Below, piece by piece: positions 32,003 to 32,787 of a stretch of DNA of 32,787 bases; the first letter of the stretch is position 1, and each line of letters begins with the position of its first letter. The translations under genes and the position numbers were made by a program. This DNA comes from Syntrophaceae bacterium (lineage in GTDB: Bacteria; Desulfobacterota; Syntrophia; Syntrophales; UBA5619), in contig PLLC01000089.1 of NCBI GenBank assembly GCA_003141195.1, forward strand, positions 1-32,787. Direction: 5' to 3'. The notes under the pieces are model-generated. The model was not told the origin of the DNA and did no database searches. It was given only the letters and a program-made list of their open reading frames with translations.

Positions 32003-32787
32003 TCAGATTTCCCGGCCGGCACGATCGCCCTCGTGGATCGCCTCCAGGAGCCGTCTCGGGCTCTTGGCGTCCCCGGCGATTCTGTAGGGGATGGCGAGCT
32101 TCTGCAAGGCCCCTTCCAGCGCGTTGTCCGGCTTGGCCCCCATCGCCGTGACCACAAGGGCGGCGGATAACGTTTTCTCTTCGTCTCCCTGCCGGTAGAC
32201 CACGGCGCCCTCTTCAATCCGGGTGACCGTCGCCCCGAGGATGATCCTCCCTCCCGCCTCTTTGATCCGCTTGTGGAGCCAGTAGCCATGGGCCGTGTGC
32301 TTCCCGACGGGAAAAGAGGGAAGCATCTCGACAAGAGCGACTTCGATTCCCCGGGCGATCAGAAAATCCGCCGTCTCCATGCCGACATAGCCGGCGCCGA
32401 GGACAACCGCGGGGCCGGCGGAGGCCACCTTTCCGACGAGGAGATCACGGGCGTCAACCACGTTCGGGCCGTCCATACCGGGGAGCTCCGGCGTCACCGG
32501 ATAGGCGCCGGCCGCCAGGATTACAGCGTTGGGTTTTTGCTCACCCAACATTTCTGCCGTCATTTCCTGGCCATAGCGGGTTTTCACCCGGAATTTTTCC
32601 ATCTGACGGACGGCCCAGTCCACCCAGTCCAGGTAACTCGTCTTGTGAGGCGGCCTGCAGGCCGACCGGACCTGACCGCCCGGGGCGGTCTCCTTTTCGA
32701 AGATCTCAACTGCGTACCCTCGCCCGGCGGCGGCCAGGGCGGCGGAGAGGCCCGCCGGTCCCGCCCCGATCACCCAGAGCCGTTTCG
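32003..32787 (-). CDS. FAD/NAD(P)-dependent oxidoreductase, partial (N-terminus beyond window)
   Basis: At least 261 aa, entering from the right edge with KRLWVIGAGPAGLSAALAAA, an FAD-binding Rossmann fold. A second dinucleotide fold contains VVLGAGYVGMETADFL, and a C-terminal TAMGAKPDN segment follows. This is the C-terminal half typical of the 2,4-dienoyl-CoA reductase/NADH:flavin oxidoreductase family (old-yellow-enzyme barrel plus pyridine nucleotide-disulfide reductase part) or a stand-alone disulfide-reductase-like protein; the missing N-terminus would decide. The apparent GTG at 32773 is internal, as coding similarity continues upstream of it. It lies 124 nt upstream of the radical SAM gene, same strand. 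Confidence 0.8.
   Translation of the reverse strand, partial: KRLWVIGAGPAGLSAALAAAGRGYAVEIFEKETAPGGQVRSACRPPHKTSYLDWVDWAVRQMEKFRVKTRYGQEMTAEMLGEQKPNAVILAAGAYPVTPELPGMDGPNVVDARDLLVGKVASAGPAVVLGAGYVGMETADFLIARGIEVALVEMLPSFPVGKHTAHGYWLHKRIKEAGGRIILGATVTRIEEGAVVYRQGDEEKTLSAALVVTAMGAKPDNALEGALQKLAIPYRIAGDAKSPRRLLEAIHEGDRAGREI

Noticed and set aside
29056-32151. A 1031-codon plus-strand open frame over the AmmeMemoRadiSam genes
   Set aside because: Shadow of two well-identified minus-strand genes; its translation is low-complexity Gly/Asp/Arg-rich with no domain.

Overview
The window looks like a chromosomal segment of an anaerobic, probably syntrophic or sulfate-reducer-related Desulfobacterota (Syntrophales-like) bacterium. 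That is inferred from a GC-rich heterodisulfide reductase/flavin oxidoreductase (Hdr-Flx) operon beside a selenocysteine formate dehydrogenase of the FDH-N type, and from an AmmeMemoRadiSam locus. No rRNA, tRNA or CRISPR array was seen.

Left flank (1-2186): AT-rich, gene-poor and scarred. It holds a two-hairpin dispersed repeat, a cyclic-nucleotide-binding-domain gene with a clear sigma70-type promoter, an IS91-family transposase remnant, a 62-bp dispersed repeat, a beheaded hicB antitoxin and a structured inverted repeat.

Energy block (2187-16491, + strand): a 1475-aa HdrA-GltD-HdrA fusion, an MvhD/FlxD-like subunit, a FlxC-like iron-sulfur protein, HdrC, HdrB, a FlxB-like and a FlxA-like protein. 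After a 196-nt gap come a Tat-exported selenocysteine formate dehydrogenase alpha subunit and its membrane beta and gamma subunits. The likely logic is a cytoplasmic flavin-based electron-bifurcating or confurcating complex that exchanges electrons among NAD(P)H, ferredoxin and a thiol/disulfide (or unknown) partner, next to a periplasm-facing formate/quinone module. Repeats lie between several of these genes.

Right part (- strand throughout): a membrane protein with a spermidine-synthase-like domain (16488-18656). Then about 10.4 kb of mosaic accessory DNA (18.7-29.1 kb): a pRiA4b ORF-3-like protein, a Fic enzyme coupled to a collapsed restriction gene, a frameshifted SF1 helicase-PLD nuclease resembling single-gene (type II) Mokosh, a GIY-YIG/DUF4357 protein, small conserved proteins, a tyrosine-recombinase remnant, and an ACT-domain/isocitrate-lyase-superfamily pair. 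This block is bounded by 71-bp near-identical direct repeats (69/71). The repeats span the end of an AMMECR1 gene and the start of the spermidine-synthase-like gene, so the block appears to split a formerly contiguous AmmeMemoRadiSam/spermidine-synthase-like operon.

Far right (29086-32787): an intact Memo-AMMECR1 fusion with a signal peptide, its radical SAM partner with a Tat signal and a CxxCH motif, and the partial end of an FAD/NAD(P) oxidoreductase running off the edge. The most unusual items are the HdrA-GltD-HdrA fusion, the apparently exported AmmeMemoRadiSam pair, and the repeat-bounded accessory block with its internally deleted Memo/AMMECR1 minigene.
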